From the NCBI RefSeq assembly GCF_018304945.1, contig NZ_JAGQEE010000001.1, forward strand, positions 1,364,001 to 1,428,000: a stretch of DNA of 64,000 nt, written 5' to 3'. Made by a program: the position numbers and the translations under genes. The DNA comes from Collimonas humicola (GTDB lineage: Bacteria > Pseudomonadota > Gammaproteobacteria > Burkholderiales > Burkholderiaceae_D). The number at the start of each line of letters is the position of its first letter. Positions within the stretch are counted from its first letter, which is position 1. This document shows, in pieces, positions 53,132 through 61,962 of the stretch. The notes beneath the pieces were generated by a model, which had not been told where the DNA came from, did not search any database, and saw only the letters and a program-made list of their open reading frames with translations.

Positions 53132-53161
53132 AAAAAGGGCTTCCTTTCGGAAGCCCTTTTT
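53132..53161. terminator. Hairpin terminator of the tRNA-Lys gene
   Basis: AAAAAGGGCTTCC and GGAAGCCCTTTTT form a 13-bp stem around TTTC. Reading on the minus strand it lies 27 bp after the tRNA 3' end and finishes in a T-run. The symmetric A/T arms allow use in both directions. Confidence 0.88.
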
Positions 53162-53188
53162 ATCTACTGGCACTTGCTAATGTTCTGT

Positions 53189-53264
53189 TGGTGGGGCGTG
53201 AGTGATTCGAACACTCGACCTACGGATTAAGAGTCCGCTGCTCTACCAGCTGAGCTAACGCCCC
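53189..53264 (-). tRNA. tRNA-Lys (anticodon CTT)
   Basis: 76 nt including an encoded CCA. The acceptor arm GGGGCGT pairs with ACGCCCC, followed by A and CCA. D-loop AGCTCAGCTGGTAGAGC, anticodon stem GCGGA/TCCGT around the loop CTCTTAA (anticodon CTT), and T-arm GTGTTCGAATC are all present. All four stems close, so it appears functional. Confidence 0.97.
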
Positions 53265-53436
53265 AACAGGGGACGAATTATAGCTGCTGTTTATTATTTT
53301 TACTAGCTCTTCGCATAAATTTCTATCGAGGCCGAAAAATGATGTTGTTTCCGGCCTTGCGGGAGCCCGTTTTCGGCCGCCAAATTCAAGGCCCATCACC
53401 CCGAAAACCAGCATCCGCGCCGATCTTGAGCGATTT

Positions 53437-53913
53437 CTACGGCGTCACCAGCCCGACCCAATGCAAGGTGGACTCCTCCGATGCAAGCTGCGTGCGCTGG
53501 CTCGGCTTGATCGACTTGGCTGCATTGATGGCGGATTTATAGATGGTCTTCTTGGCTTTTCTTGCCAAACGCTGTTCGATGCGCTGCGTATACATATCGC
53601 CGTACTCGGCAATCTGCTCCAGCATCTGCAGCAGCTCCTCGTCTTCCAGCCTGCTGCGCGTCAGCTGGCGCCAGAAATCGCATTCGGTCCAGCGCCGGAA
53701 GCGCATGTACGCCGTACTGGAATTGCCGAACCGCTGCGGCAGATTGCGCCACAGGCTTTTGTTCAGCACGATCCAGAGCACAGCTTCGATGAACAGCCGG
53801 TTGTTTTTTGCGCGGGCTCCGGGGTCGGTCGACTTGCCGGTAAGCAGCGGCTCCAGCTTTTGCCATTGACCATCCCGAAGTTTGATTTCATGTCTTTGCA
53901 CCTGATTCATCAT
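53437..53913 (-). CDS. Stand-alone IS5-type transposase N-terminal-domain (DUF4096-like) protein
   Basis: 158 aa. Residues about 10-85 match the DUF4096 domain that begins IS5/IS427-type transposases (LRDGQWQKLEPLLTGK; EAVLWIVLNKSLWRNLPQRF; YMRFRRWTECDFW). Instead of a DDE catalytic domain, a basic helical tail follows (RIEQRLARKAKKTIYKS). The frame is intact with GAGG six bases before the ATG. It may be a domesticated DNA-binding protein or a truncated element; no inverted repeats are evident. Confidence 0.7.
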   Translation of the reverse strand: MMNQVQRHEIKLRDGQWQKLEPLLTGKSTDPGARAKNNRLFIEAVLWIVLNKSLWRNLPQRFGNSSTAYMRFRRWTECDFWRQLTRSRLEDEELLQMLEQIAEYGDMYTQRIEQRLARKAKKTIYKSAINAAKSIKPSQRTQLASEESTLHWVGLVTP

Positions 53914-54307
53914 GACAGCCTCTAGAAAAATTCTTGCTTGCGCAAAACGCCTCTTTTCGTGATCGCTTCAATCTGCCATCGATAGCGACTAGTTCTGCCG
54001 CCAGGGAGACAAACTGCATAGCGATACGACTGAGACCCAGGCTTATCATTCTAGCCACCCGTCATATCAATTAATGTAGGACCGGTCTGAAAATGCAAGC
54101 GTCACGTCAGCACGTGCCGCCGCCGGCATCAGCCGCGAGACTGGGGGATTCAACGATCAGCGAGGTGCGGGGAAAAGCCGCCGGCAGGAGCCGCCAGGAG
54201 GGCTGAAAACGCCACGCGCAGCGCAGCGAGTCACGGCCAGGCGCAAGCCATGACCGGATGGAAGGGAAAGTACCGGGCCTGCTGTCAGGATCTGATGCAA
54301 ACCGCGC
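53914..54307. other. Intergenic region without recognised genes
   Basis: 394 bp between the DUF4096-like gene and the TetR gene. No coding frame with a ribosome binding site, no tRNA and no convincing terminator were found. Several short GC-rich inverted segments (around GCCGCCGGC) are visible but unremarkable. Confidence 0.5.
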
Positions 54308-54931
54308 TCAAGCCGGATCCGGCCAGGCGCGCATCGCCTGCGCGCCGATTGCCAGCAGCTTCTCGCGGCTGGCGTTGTCGCGCGCCTGGGTCGACATGCC
54401 GTGGATGACGGTCACGAAAAAGCTGGCCAGCGCGGCGGTATCGGTATCGGCCGCCAGGTCGCCTTCGCTGATGCCGCGATCCAGGCGTACCTTGATGCCG
54501 CTCTCCATCTGCATGCGGTATTCCGCCAGCACTTCCTGCACATGGGACGAGGCCGCAGTGCAATTGGTGGCCGAGGTGACCACCATGCAGCCGGGCGGCT
54601 GATTGGGGTCGCTTTGCGAGACGGCGATCACTTCCAGGTAACTGCGAATGCTTTCCTTGGCGGTCAGGGCTTCGGCCGCGATCGAGGCGAAAAAGCAGGG
54701 TTTCTTCTGCAGATAATATTCCACCGCTTCCAGGAACAAGCGTTCCTTGTCGCCGAAAGCCGTGTACAGGCTGGGCGGGGTGATTCCCATGGCGCTAGTG
54801 AGATCGTTGAGCGAGGTCGCCTCGTAGCCGTAGCGCCAGAAAACCAGCATCGCGCTTTCCAGCGCCTGCTCCCTATCGAAGGATAAAGGGCGGCCGGGCT
54901 TCTTGCGCGGCTTGTCTTGTGTCATTTCCAT
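54308..54931 (-). CDS. TetR/AcrR-family repressor of the RND efflux operon
   Basis: 207 aa. N-terminal TetR helix-turn-helix at about residues 18-62 (FWRYGYEATSLNDLTSAMGI; LYTAFGDKERLFL). The C-terminal ligand-binding domain includes NQPPGCMVVTSATNC and GMSTQARDNASR, typical of the TetR_C_16-like efflux regulators. Divergent from the acrA-acrB-oprM-like operon, and one of two operator-like repeats overlaps its start region, so autoregulated repression is likely. Confidence 0.92.
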   Translation of the reverse strand: MEMTQDKPRKKPGRPLSFDREQALESAMLVFWRYGYEATSLNDLTSAMGITPPSLYTAFGDKERLFLEAVEYYLQKKPCFFASIAAEALTAKESIRSYLEVIAVSQSDPNQPPGCMVVTSATNCTAASSHVQEVLAEYRMQMESGIKVRLDRGISEGDLAADTDTAALASFFVTVIHGMSTQARDNASREKLLAIGAQAMRAWPDPA

Positions 54932-55010
54932 AGTGATCGATATTAAACCACTTGACAGCGGAAAACAAGCCCGCTAGAGTCACACTCTAATTCGTAGTGA
55001 TCGCTATTTA
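54931..55010. promoter_or_regulatory. Paired operator-like repeats for the TetR regulator
   Basis: TAGTGATCGATATTAA at 54931-54946 and TAGTGATCGCTATTTA at 54995-55010 are direct copies 64 bp apart, about six helical turns, so the two sites face the same side of DNA. Each contains an imperfect inverted GATCGATAT-type core. They flank the efflux promoter at 54952-54980, a layout suited to double-site repression. Confidence 0.7.
54952..54980 (+). promoter_or_regulatory. Sigma-70-type promoter of the efflux operon
   Basis: TTGACA at 54952-54957, a 17-bp spacer, and TAGAGT at 54975-54980 (perfect -35, 4 of 6 in the -10). Transcription would start near 54987, between the two operator repeats. Confidence 0.75.
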
Positions 55011-55372
55011 ATTATGAGTATCCGGCCTTAAATGTGGCTACATGGAAATTTTAGTGTCTCACAGAATCAAGTTTGGCGTATTGCCCGGCCGCTTTTTGCC
55101 TTTGGACAGAGATTGCAGGATGGATTTGGAGGATCAGACAAGAAGTGTGCAGTAAGCGGCTATCGGCCGACGGCTCGCCACCTCTATATTGCTAATCGTG
55201 ATTTACAGCAATTGCTCTGATCTTCCCAACCACCTCTTCCCGAATCCGGCCGGAATGCAGTAGCAGCCAAGCAGGCTATCGATTCCAGATCGCGGCTCAC
55301 CCTGCTTTCTTTACCAGCTTTCTTTTTTGCAGTTTATTTTTTCGTCTCGTTTATCGTTACCAGGGGCCCCAA
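54987..55372 (+). other. Long 5' leader of the efflux operon
   Basis: About 385 nt between the predicted transcription start and the first efflux gene. A 62-codon frame (55032-55220) lacks a ribosome binding site and is not supported. No known riboswitch motif is recognised. A second promoter nearer the gene is possible in the T-rich stretch at 55310-55350. Confidence 0.45.
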
Positions 55373-56584
55373 ATGCACACTTCGACACCTTTACTCTCTC
55401 GCAAAGCCATTGCCATCGCCGTCGGCATTGTCATCCTCGCCGCTGCGGGCACTGTCACCCTCACCAGCCGCGCCGCCAAGCCGGCCAGCCCGCCGCAGGC
55501 AGCGGCATCGGTTTCGGTAGCCTCGGTGCTGGAAAAATCAGTCACCGAATGGGATGATTTTTCCGGACGGGTGGAAGCCATCGAGCGCGTGGAAATACGT
55601 CCGCGCATCTCCGGCACCATCGACGCCGTGCATTTCCAGGAAGGCCAGCTGGTCAAGAAAGGCGACCTGCTGTTCACCATCGACCCGCGCCCTTATCAAG
55701 CCGAACTGGCGCGTGCGGTGGCGACCCAGGCCGGCGCCCAGGCCGGCTTGTCCTTGGCCAAGACCGAACTGGCGCGCACCAGCCGCCTGATCGAAGAACA
55801 CGCGGTAGCGCAGCGTGAACTGGACCAGCGCAACAACGCCCTGCTGGAAGCCGACGCCAGCCTGAAAGCGGCGGAAGCGGCGGTGCTGAGCGCGCGCCTG
55901 AACCTGCAGTACACGGCGATCACGGCGCCGGTCAGCGGCCGCGTCTCGCGCGCCGAGATCACGGTCGGCAACCTGGTCGGGGCCGGCGTCAGCTCCCCTG
56001 CCCTGACCACCGTGGTGTCGGTATCGCCGGTATACGTCAACTTTGAGGTCGATGAGCAGACCTATATCCGCTACGCCGCCAACGGCGCGGTCGGCAATTC
56101 CGGCGTCAAGAACCTGCCGGTGTCCATCGGCCTGGCGAGCGAAGACGGCTATCCGCACCAGGGCCAGATCAAGGCTTTCGATAACCGCCTCGATACCGCC
56201 TCCGGCACGATGCGGGTGCGCGCAGTGTTCGATAACCCGAACGGCACCCTGACGCCCGGCATGTACGCCCGCGTGCGCACCGGCGGCGCGGCGGCAGAGA
56301 CCGCCGTGCTGATCGACGACAAGGCGGTCGGCACCGACCAGGACAAGAAGTACGTCATGGTGCTGGGCGCCGACAACAAGGTCTCTTATCGCACGATCAA
56401 GCTGGGCCCGATCGTCGACGGCCTGCGGATCGTGCGCTCCGGCCTCAAGAAGGATGAACGGATCGTCGTCAACGGCCTGCAGCGGATCCGGCCGAACGAC
56501 ACAGTCACACCGGTGACGGTGGCCATGGACGGTGAGTTACTCGCGCCAGCGAAGAATGCACTGGCCGTGGCCGCAGCTAAATAA
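55373..56584 (+). CDS. RND efflux periplasmic adaptor (AcrA/MexE-like membrane fusion protein)
   Basis: 403 aa. A single N-terminal membrane anchor (about residues 10-31) is followed by the lipoyl-type half VRPRISG-like IRPRISGTIDAVHFQEGQLV, an alpha-hairpin (about 100-170; LARTSRLIEEHAVAQRELDQ), the second lipoyl half AVSGRVSRAEI-like segment and beta-barrel domains. It links the inner-membrane pump to the outer-membrane channel. A weak AGGGG site precedes the ATG. First gene of a three-gene operon. Confidence 0.94.
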   Translation: MHTSTPLLSRKAIAIAVGIVILAAAGTVTLTSRAAKPASPPQAAASVSVASVLEKSVTEWDDFSGRVEAIERVEIRPRISGTIDAVHFQEGQLVKKGDLLFTIDPRPYQAELARAVATQAGAQAGLSLAKTELARTSRLIEEHAVAQRELDQRNNALLEADASLKAAEAAVLSARLNLQYTAITAPVSGRVSRAEITVGNLVGAGVSSPALTTVVSVSPVYVNFEVDEQTYIRYAANGAVGNSGVKNLPVSIGLASEDGYPHQGQIKAFDNRLDTASGTMRVRAVFDNPNGTLTPGMYARVRTGGAAAETAVLIDDKAVGTDQDKKYVMVLGADNKVSYRTIKLGPIVDGLRIVRSGLKKDERIVVNGLQRIRPNDTVTPVTVAMDGELLAPAKNALAVAAAK

Positions 56585-56665
56585 CAAGGGCGCCGACGAT
56601 TTCCAGAGCGATATCAGAACGATCGCACATCGCAGCGACGCCAAAACACAGCAGAGCCCAACACC

Positions 56666-59600
56666 ATGAATATTTCTAAATTCTTTATCGACCGCCCGAT
56701 CTTTGCGGGCGTGCTATCTGCGATCATCCTGATCGGCGGCCTCATTTCCATGCTCAGCCTGCCGATTTCCGAGTACCCGGAAGTGATTCCGCCATCCGTC
56801 ATCGTCAAGGCGCAGTATCCGGGCGCCAATCCGCAAACCATCGCGGAAACCGTCGCCACGCCGATCGAAGAGCAGATCAACGGCGTCGAAGGCATGCTCT
56901 ACATGTCTTCGCAGGCCACATCCGACGGCCTGATGACGCTGACCATTACCTTCAAGCTCGGCACCTCGCCCGACCTGGCGCAACAGCTGGTGCAGAACCG
57001 CGTCAACCAGGCGCTGCCGCGCTTGCCGGATGTGGTGCAGCGGCTGGGCGTGACCACCGTCAAGAGCTCGCCCAACCTGACCATGGTGGTGCACTTGCTG
57101 TCGCCCAACGACCGCTACGACATGGCCTACCTGCGCAACTACGCGGTGCTGAACGTCAAGGACCGGCTGGCGCGCCTGCCCGGGATCGGCTCGGTGCAAC
57201 TGTTCGGCTCCGGCGACTATTCGATGCGGGTCTGGCTCGATCCGCGCAAGGTGGCTGAGCGCGGCCTGGCCGCCACCGATGTGGTGAACGCCATCCGCGA
57301 GCAGAACGTCAATGTCGCCGCCGGCGTGATCGGCGCCTCGCCTGCCGTCCCTGGCGTCAATTACCAGATCTCGGTGAACGCCCGCGGCCGCCTGGCCAAT
57401 GAAGAAGAGTTCGGCAACATCGTCATCCGCACCTCGCCCGACGGCGTGGTGACCTATCTGAAAGACGTGGCGCGCATCGAGCTCGGCGCCAGCGAATACG
57501 CCTTGCGCTCGCTGCTCGACAACAAGCAGGCGGTCGCAATTCCGATTTTCCAGGCGCCCGGCTCCAACGCCCTGGAAATTTCCGACAACGTCCGCGCCAC
57601 CATGGCCGAGCTGAAGAAAGACATGCCGGAAGGCGTCGACTACAAGATCGTCTACGATCCGACCCAGTTCGTCCGTTCTTCTATCGAAGCCGTGGTGCAT
57701 ACCCTGCTGGAAGCGATCCTGCTGGTGGTGATCGTGGTCATCATCTTCCTGCAGACCTGGCGCGCCTCGATCATCCCGCTGCTGGCGGTGCCGGTCTCGG
57801 TCATCGGCACGTTTGCGGTGATGATGGGCCTGGGCTTTTCGATCAACGCGCTGAGCCTGTTCGGGCTGGTGCTGGCGATCGGGATCGTGGTCGATGACGC
57901 CATCGTGGTGGTGGAAAACGTCGAGCGCAATATCGAAAACGGCTTGTCCGCCAAGGAAGCCACCTACAAGGCGATGCGCGAAGTATCGGGACCGATCGTG
58001 GCGATTGCCCTGACCCTGTGCGCGGTGTTTGTGCCTTTGGCTTTCGTCAGCGGCCTCACCGGCGAATTCTTCAAGCAGTTCGCCCTGACCATCGCCATCT
58101 CGACCGTGATCTCGGCCTTCAACTCGCTGACCCTGTCGCCTGCCCTGGCCGCGCTGCTGCTGAAAGGCCACGGCGCCAAGAAGGACGGCTTCCAGCGCGC
58201 TATCGACCGTGTCTTCGGCGGCTTCTTTTCGGTGTTCAACAAGGTCTTCCACCGCGGCTCGACCTCGTACGGCGAAGGCGTCACCGGCATCCTGAAACGC
58301 AAGACCGCGGCACTCGGCGTGTATGCCGTGCTGATCGGCCTGACCATGCTGCTGTTCCACACCGTGCCGAACGGCTTCATCCCGGCGCAGGACAAGCAGT
58401 ACCTGGTCGGCTTCGCCCAGCTGCCGGACGCTGCCTCGCTCGACCGCACCGAGGACGTGATGCGCAAGATGTCCGAGATCGCGCTGAAACAGCCTGGCGT
58501 GGAATCGGCCGTGGCCTTCCCCGGCCTGTCGATCAACGGTTTCGTCAACAGCCCGAACTCCGGCATCGTGTTCACCACGCTGAAGCCGTTCGACGAACGC
58601 CGCAGCGCCGACCAAAGCGGCGAAGCGATTGCGCAGCAGCTGAACCAGAAATTCTCGGCCATCCAGGGCGCCTTCATCGCCGTGTTCCCACCGCCGCCGG
58701 TACAGGGGCTGGGCACCATCGGCGGCTTCAAGCTGCAGATCGAAGACCGTGGCGCGCTGGGCAACCAGGCCTTGAACGATGCCCTGCAAGCCTTCATGGC
58801 GAAAGCGCACCAGGCGCCGGAACTGGCTGGCATGTTCTCCAGTTTCCAGATCAACGTGCCGCAGCTGTACGCCGACGTCGACCGTGTCCGCGCCCAGCAG
58901 CTGGGGGTGTCCATCCCTTCGGTGTTCGATACCTTGCAGATCTACCTGGGCTCCTTGTACGTGAACGATTTCAACAAGTTCGGCCGCACCTTCCAGGTAC
59001 GGGTCCAGGCTGATGCGCCGTTCCGCGCCCATGCCGAAGATATCGGCTTGCTGAAAGCGCGCAACGACAAGGGCGAAATGGTGCCGCTGTCCTCGTTGCT
59101 GAAAATGACGCAAAGCTACGGCCCCGACCAGGCAGTGCGCTACAACGCCTTCCCCTCGGCCGACGTCAACGGCGGCCCGGCGCCAGGCTACAGCACCGGC
59201 CAGGCGCAGGCGGTGGTGGAACGCATCGCGGCCGAGACCCTGCCGCGCGGCATCAGCTACGAATGGACCGAAATCACTTACCAGGACAAGATCGCCGGCA
59301 ATACCCTGTTCATCATCTTGCCGCTGTCGATCCTGCTGGTGTTCTTCGTGCTCGCAGCGCAGTATGAAAGCCTGACCTTGCCGCTGGCGGTGCTGCTGAT
59401 CGTGCCGATGGGGATCCTGTCGGCGATTGCCGGCGTCTGGCTGACACGGGGCGACAACAACATCTTCACCCAGATCAGCTTGATCGTGCTGGTCGGGCTG
59501 GCGTGCAAGAACGCCATCCTGATTGTCGAGTTCGCCCATGAGCTGGAGCTGCAGGGCCGTTCCATCTACGCAGCGGCGATCGAAGCTGCCCGCCTGCGCC

Positions 59601-59899
59601 TGCGGCCTATCCTGATGACCTCGATCGCCTTTATCGCCGGTGTCGTGCCGCTGATCCTGTCTTCCGGTGCGGGCGCCGAAATGCGCCATGCGATGGGCGT
59701 GGCGGTGTTCTCGGGAATGATCGGGGTGACGGCTTTCGGCCTGTTCCTGACGCCGATCTTTTACGTACTGTTGCGCACCCTGGCATCGCGCTGGACAACC
59801 GGCAAGCATGAATCCGAAGCCTACACCGGCCCGGCCCCTGCTCCGCACGGCAGCGTCACGCCTGCGATTGCCAGCACCGCGCAAATTGAAGGAATCTGA
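56666..59899 (+). CDS. RND multidrug efflux pump, HAE1 type (AcrB/MexF-like)
   Basis: 1077 aa with 12 transmembrane segments. Begins ISKFFIDRPIFAGVLSAIIL. The proton-relay pair appears in GIVVDDAIVVVENVERN (TM4 Asp-Asp) and the TM10 Lys in GLACKNAILIVEFAHE. Large periplasmic pore and docking domains lie between TM1-2 and TM7-8. It exports drugs or hydrophobic toxins using the proton gradient. It ends 2 bp before the outer-membrane factor gene. Confidence 0.97.
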   Translation: MNISKFFIDRPIFAGVLSAIILIGGLISMLSLPISEYPEVIPPSVIVKAQYPGANPQTIAETVATPIEEQINGVEGMLYMSSQATSDGLMTLTITFKLGTSPDLAQQLVQNRVNQALPRLPDVVQRLGVTTVKSSPNLTMVVHLLSPNDRYDMAYLRNYAVLNVKDRLARLPGIGSVQLFGSGDYSMRVWLDPRKVAERGLAATDVVNAIREQNVNVAAGVIGASPAVPGVNYQISVNARGRLANEEEFGNIVIRTSPDGVVTYLKDVARIELGASEYALRSLLDNKQAVAIPIFQAPGSNALEISDNVRATMAELKKDMPEGVDYKIVYDPTQFVRSSIEAVVHTLLEAILLVVIVVIIFLQTWRASIIPLLAVPVSVIGTFAVMMGLGFSINALSLFGLVLAIGIVVDDAIVVVENVERNIENGLSAKEATYKAMREVSGPIVAIALTLCAVFVPLAFVSGLTGEFFKQFALTIAISTVISAFNSLTLSPALAALLLKGHGAKKDGFQRAIDRVFGGFFSVFNKVFHRGSTSYGEGVTGILKRKTAALGVYAVLIGLTMLLFHTVPNGFIPAQDKQYLVGFAQLPDAASLDRTEDVMRKMSEIALKQPGVESAVAFPGLSINGFVNSPNSGIVFTTLKPFDERRSADQSGEAIAQQLNQKFSAIQGAFIAVFPPPPVQGLGTIGGFKLQIEDRGALGNQALNDALQAFMAKAHQAPELAGMFSSFQINVPQLYADVDRVRAQQLGVSIPSVFDTLQIYLGSLYVNDFNKFGRTFQVRVQADAPFRAHAEDIGLLKARNDKGEMVPLSSLLKMTQSYGPDQAVRYNAFPSADVNGGPAPGYSTGQAQAVVERIAAETLPRGISYEWTEITYQDKIAGNTLFIILPLSILLVFFVLAAQYESLTLPLAVLLIVPMGILSAIAGVWLTRGDNNIFTQISLIVLVGLACKNAILIVEFAHELELQGRSIYAAAIEAARLRLRPILMTSIAFIAGVVPLILSSGAGAEMRHAMGVAVFSGMIGVTAFGLFLTPIFYVLLRTLASRWTTGKHESEAYTGPAPAPHGSVTPAIASTAQIEGI

Positions 59900-59901
59900 A
59901 C

Positions 59902-61344
59902 ATGAAAAGCTTTAACTTGAAACTGACTGCAATGATGGCGGCGCTGGTGCTGGCCGGCTGCTCCACCACCAAACCGCCGGAACAGGTCGCGGTCGACATG
60001 CCGGCCCAGTATCGCGAAGCGGCAGCGCTGGACGGCAGCTGGAAAGTGGCGCAACCCGCCGACGCCGCCGACCGCGGCGCCTGGTGGTCGGTGTTCGGCG
60101 ATGCCGAACTCAGCAAGCTGATCACCGACGCTACCCAGTCCAGCCCGACCCTGGTCATGGCCCTGGCGCGCGTCAAGGAAGCGCGCGCCACCGCCGGCCT
60201 GGCCGATGCCGATCGCGCCTTCCATCTGGGCGCCGCCTTCGGCCCGACCCGCCAGGGCACCGCCAGCGCCACCTCCACCCAATGGCAGGCGCAGCTGGGC
60301 GCCTCCTATGAGGTCGACCTGTTCGGCCGCCTGTCGGACAGCAGCCGCGCCGCCCGCCTCGATGCCGAAGGGCAGGAAGCAGCGTATCGCTCGGTGCTGC
60401 TGGCGCTGCAGGCCGACGTCGCCCAGCAGTATTTCGCGATCCGCTCGCTCGATTCGGAACTCGACGTGCTGCAGCAAACCATCAAGCTGCGCCAGGAAAA
60501 CCTGCGACTGGTGCAGCATCGCTACGATGCCGGCGACACCAGCGAACTGGATGTGGCGCAAGCCCAGACCGAGCTGTCGGTGACCCAGGCTGAACAGGAA
60601 GGCGTCAGCCGCAGCCGCGCCCAGCGCGACCATGCGTTGGCGATCCTGCTCGGCAAGGCGCCGGCCCAGTTCACCCTGGCCACTGCGCCGTTGCAGCCGG
60701 TAACGGTCAGCGTGCCGCCCGGCCTGCCATCCGACCTGCTGGAACGGCGCCCGGATATCGCCCAGGCGCAGCGCCAGCTGGCGGCCGCCAGCGCCCGCAT
60801 CGGCGTCGCCAAGGCCGGCTTTTTCCCGAGCCTGGTGCTGACCGCTTCCGGCGGCTTCGCCTCGGATGCGCTGCACAACCTGTTCCAGTGGTCCAGCCGC
60901 AGCTGGATGCTGGGCCCGCTGGTGGGCAGCGTGCTGAACCTGCCCCTGCTCGATGGCGGCCGCAACAAGGCTAACCTGGCCAAGGCCGATGCTAACTATG
61001 AATCGGTAGTGGCCAATTACAGGCAGCAGGTACTGGTCGGCTTCCAGGATGTGGAGGACAACCTGAGCGCGATGCGTACGCTGGATAACCAGATCCGCTT
61101 CCAGGAAGACGCCGTGAAATCGGCGCAGCTGGCCGCACGCCTGGCCGATTCGCGCTACCGCAACGGCTCGACCAGCTATTTTGAAGTGATCGACGCCCAG
61201 CGCTCCAGCCTCTCCGCACAACGCGCCAAGAGCCAGAGCGTCGGCCAGCGGGCGGTGGCGTCGGTGGGCCTGATACGGGCGCTCGGCGGCGGCTGGGGCA
61301 CTTCTGCCGCTGCCGCAACGCCTGCCGCGCTGGCGGCCCGGTAA
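59902..61344 (+). CDS. Outer-membrane efflux lipoprotein (OprM/NodT family)
   Basis: 480 aa. Lipoprotein signal with lipobox LAGC (Cys at about residue 20). Two OEP repeats give the TolC-like barrel: WWSVFGDAELSKLI, YEVDLFGRLSDSSRAARLDA and RRPDIAQAQRQLAAASARIG are family signatures. It completes the tripartite pump, 2 bp after the RND gene. The C-terminal tail is Ala-rich. Confidence 0.96.
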   Translation: MKSFNLKLTAMMAALVLAGCSTTKPPEQVAVDMPAQYREAAALDGSWKVAQPADAADRGAWWSVFGDAELSKLITDATQSSPTLVMALARVKEARATAGLADADRAFHLGAAFGPTRQGTASATSTQWQAQLGASYEVDLFGRLSDSSRAARLDAEGQEAAYRSVLLALQADVAQQYFAIRSLDSELDVLQQTIKLRQENLRLVQHRYDAGDTSELDVAQAQTELSVTQAEQEGVSRSRAQRDHALAILLGKAPAQFTLATAPLQPVTVSVPPGLPSDLLERRPDIAQAQRQLAAASARIGVAKAGFFPSLVLTASGGFASDALHNLFQWSSRSWMLGPLVGSVLNLPLLDGGRNKANLAKADANYESVVANYRQQVLVGFQDVEDNLSAMRTLDNQIRFQEDAVKSAQLAARLADSRYRNGSTSYFEVIDAQRSSLSAQRAKSQSVGQRAVASVGLIRALGGGWGTSAAAATPAALAAR

Positions 61345-61362
61345 GCGAATCTGTCCGCATGA

Positions 61363-61402
61363 AAATGGCGATGCCTGGCAGTGCTGCCGGCATCGCCATT
61401 TT
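61363..61402 (+). terminator. Rho-independent terminator of the efflux operon
   Basis: AAATGGCGATGCC and GGCATCGCCATTT form a 13-bp stem around a TGGCAGTGCTGCC loop, followed by TTTTTC. It begins 19 bp after the OprM-like stop. Confidence 0.92.
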
Positions 61403-61477
61403 TTTCGTCAAGATAGAGCTTGCGCAACGATTGCGGGCAGCTTAATCTTTTCACTTCGCCCACCCGCCTCTCTGACC

Positions 61478-61936
61478 ATGCCGACTCTTGCGCCTTCCGC
61501 CGACCAATCCGAAATCGACGCGCTGGTGCGCGCCTTCTTTTCCGTGTTCACCAACAAGAACGGCGCCCGGCCGGATGTCGACGCCATCCATCGCATGTTC
61601 ATTCCCCAGGGACTGATCATCAAATGCAACGGCGCCGAGCGCGAGATCTATACGCTCCAGCAATTCATCGCGCCGCGCCTGAAGCTGCTGACCGGCGGCC
61701 AGCTGGTGGACTTCCAGGAACAGGAAGTGTCGGCGCGCACGGATATCTTCGGCGGCATTGCGCAACGTTACAGCGTCTATGAAAAGAGCGGCATACTGGA
61801 CGGCAAGGCGTTTCACGCCTACGGCGTCAAGACCCTGCAGCTGATACGCATGGCAGACGGCTGGAAGATGGTGTCGCTGGCCTGGGAAGATGAGCGGGAC
61901 GGTCTCGGCATTCCCGCCCAGCTCAAGCGCAGCTAG
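61478..61936 (+). CDS. NTF2-like (SnoaL-type fold) protein of unknown function
   Basis: 152 aa cytosolic protein. Pattern of the NTF2-like superfamily: long N-terminal helix (DQSEIDALVRAFFSVFTNK), RMFIPQGLIIKC, and a closing sheet GVKTLQLIRMADGWKMVSLAWEDE. Such folds can be enzymes or binding proteins; no catalytic residues are assigned. It lies between the efflux terminator and the convergent MFS gene, so it is probably a single-gene unit. Confidence 0.75.
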   Translation: MPTLAPSADQSEIDALVRAFFSVFTNKNGARPDVDAIHRMFIPQGLIIKCNGAEREIYTLQQFIAPRLKLLTGGQLVDFQEQEVSARTDIFGGIAQRYSVYEKSGILDGKAFHAYGVKTLQLIRMADGWKMVSLAWEDERDGLGIPAQLKRS

Positions 61937-61962
61937 TCACCGAACGCTGCAACGGCAGCAAA

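Noticed and set aside
53189-53264. tRNA-Lys as an integration site for a genomic island carrying the cluster
   Set aside because: No integrase gene and no repeated tRNA 3' end was seen in the window, so there is no sequence support for a site-specific island.
55032-55220. 62-codon frame in the efflux leader
   Set aside because: No ribosome binding site, no signal peptide and no recognisable content.
56714-59884. 1056-codon open frame on the minus strand
   Set aside because: Wholly antisense to the AcrB-like pump, with His/Gln/Arg/Asp-biased composition typical of a mirror frame and no domain.
59821-61221. 466-codon minus-strand frame opposite the OprM-like gene
   Set aside because: Antisense shadow, repetitive Gln/Arg/Gly-rich, no ribosome binding site.
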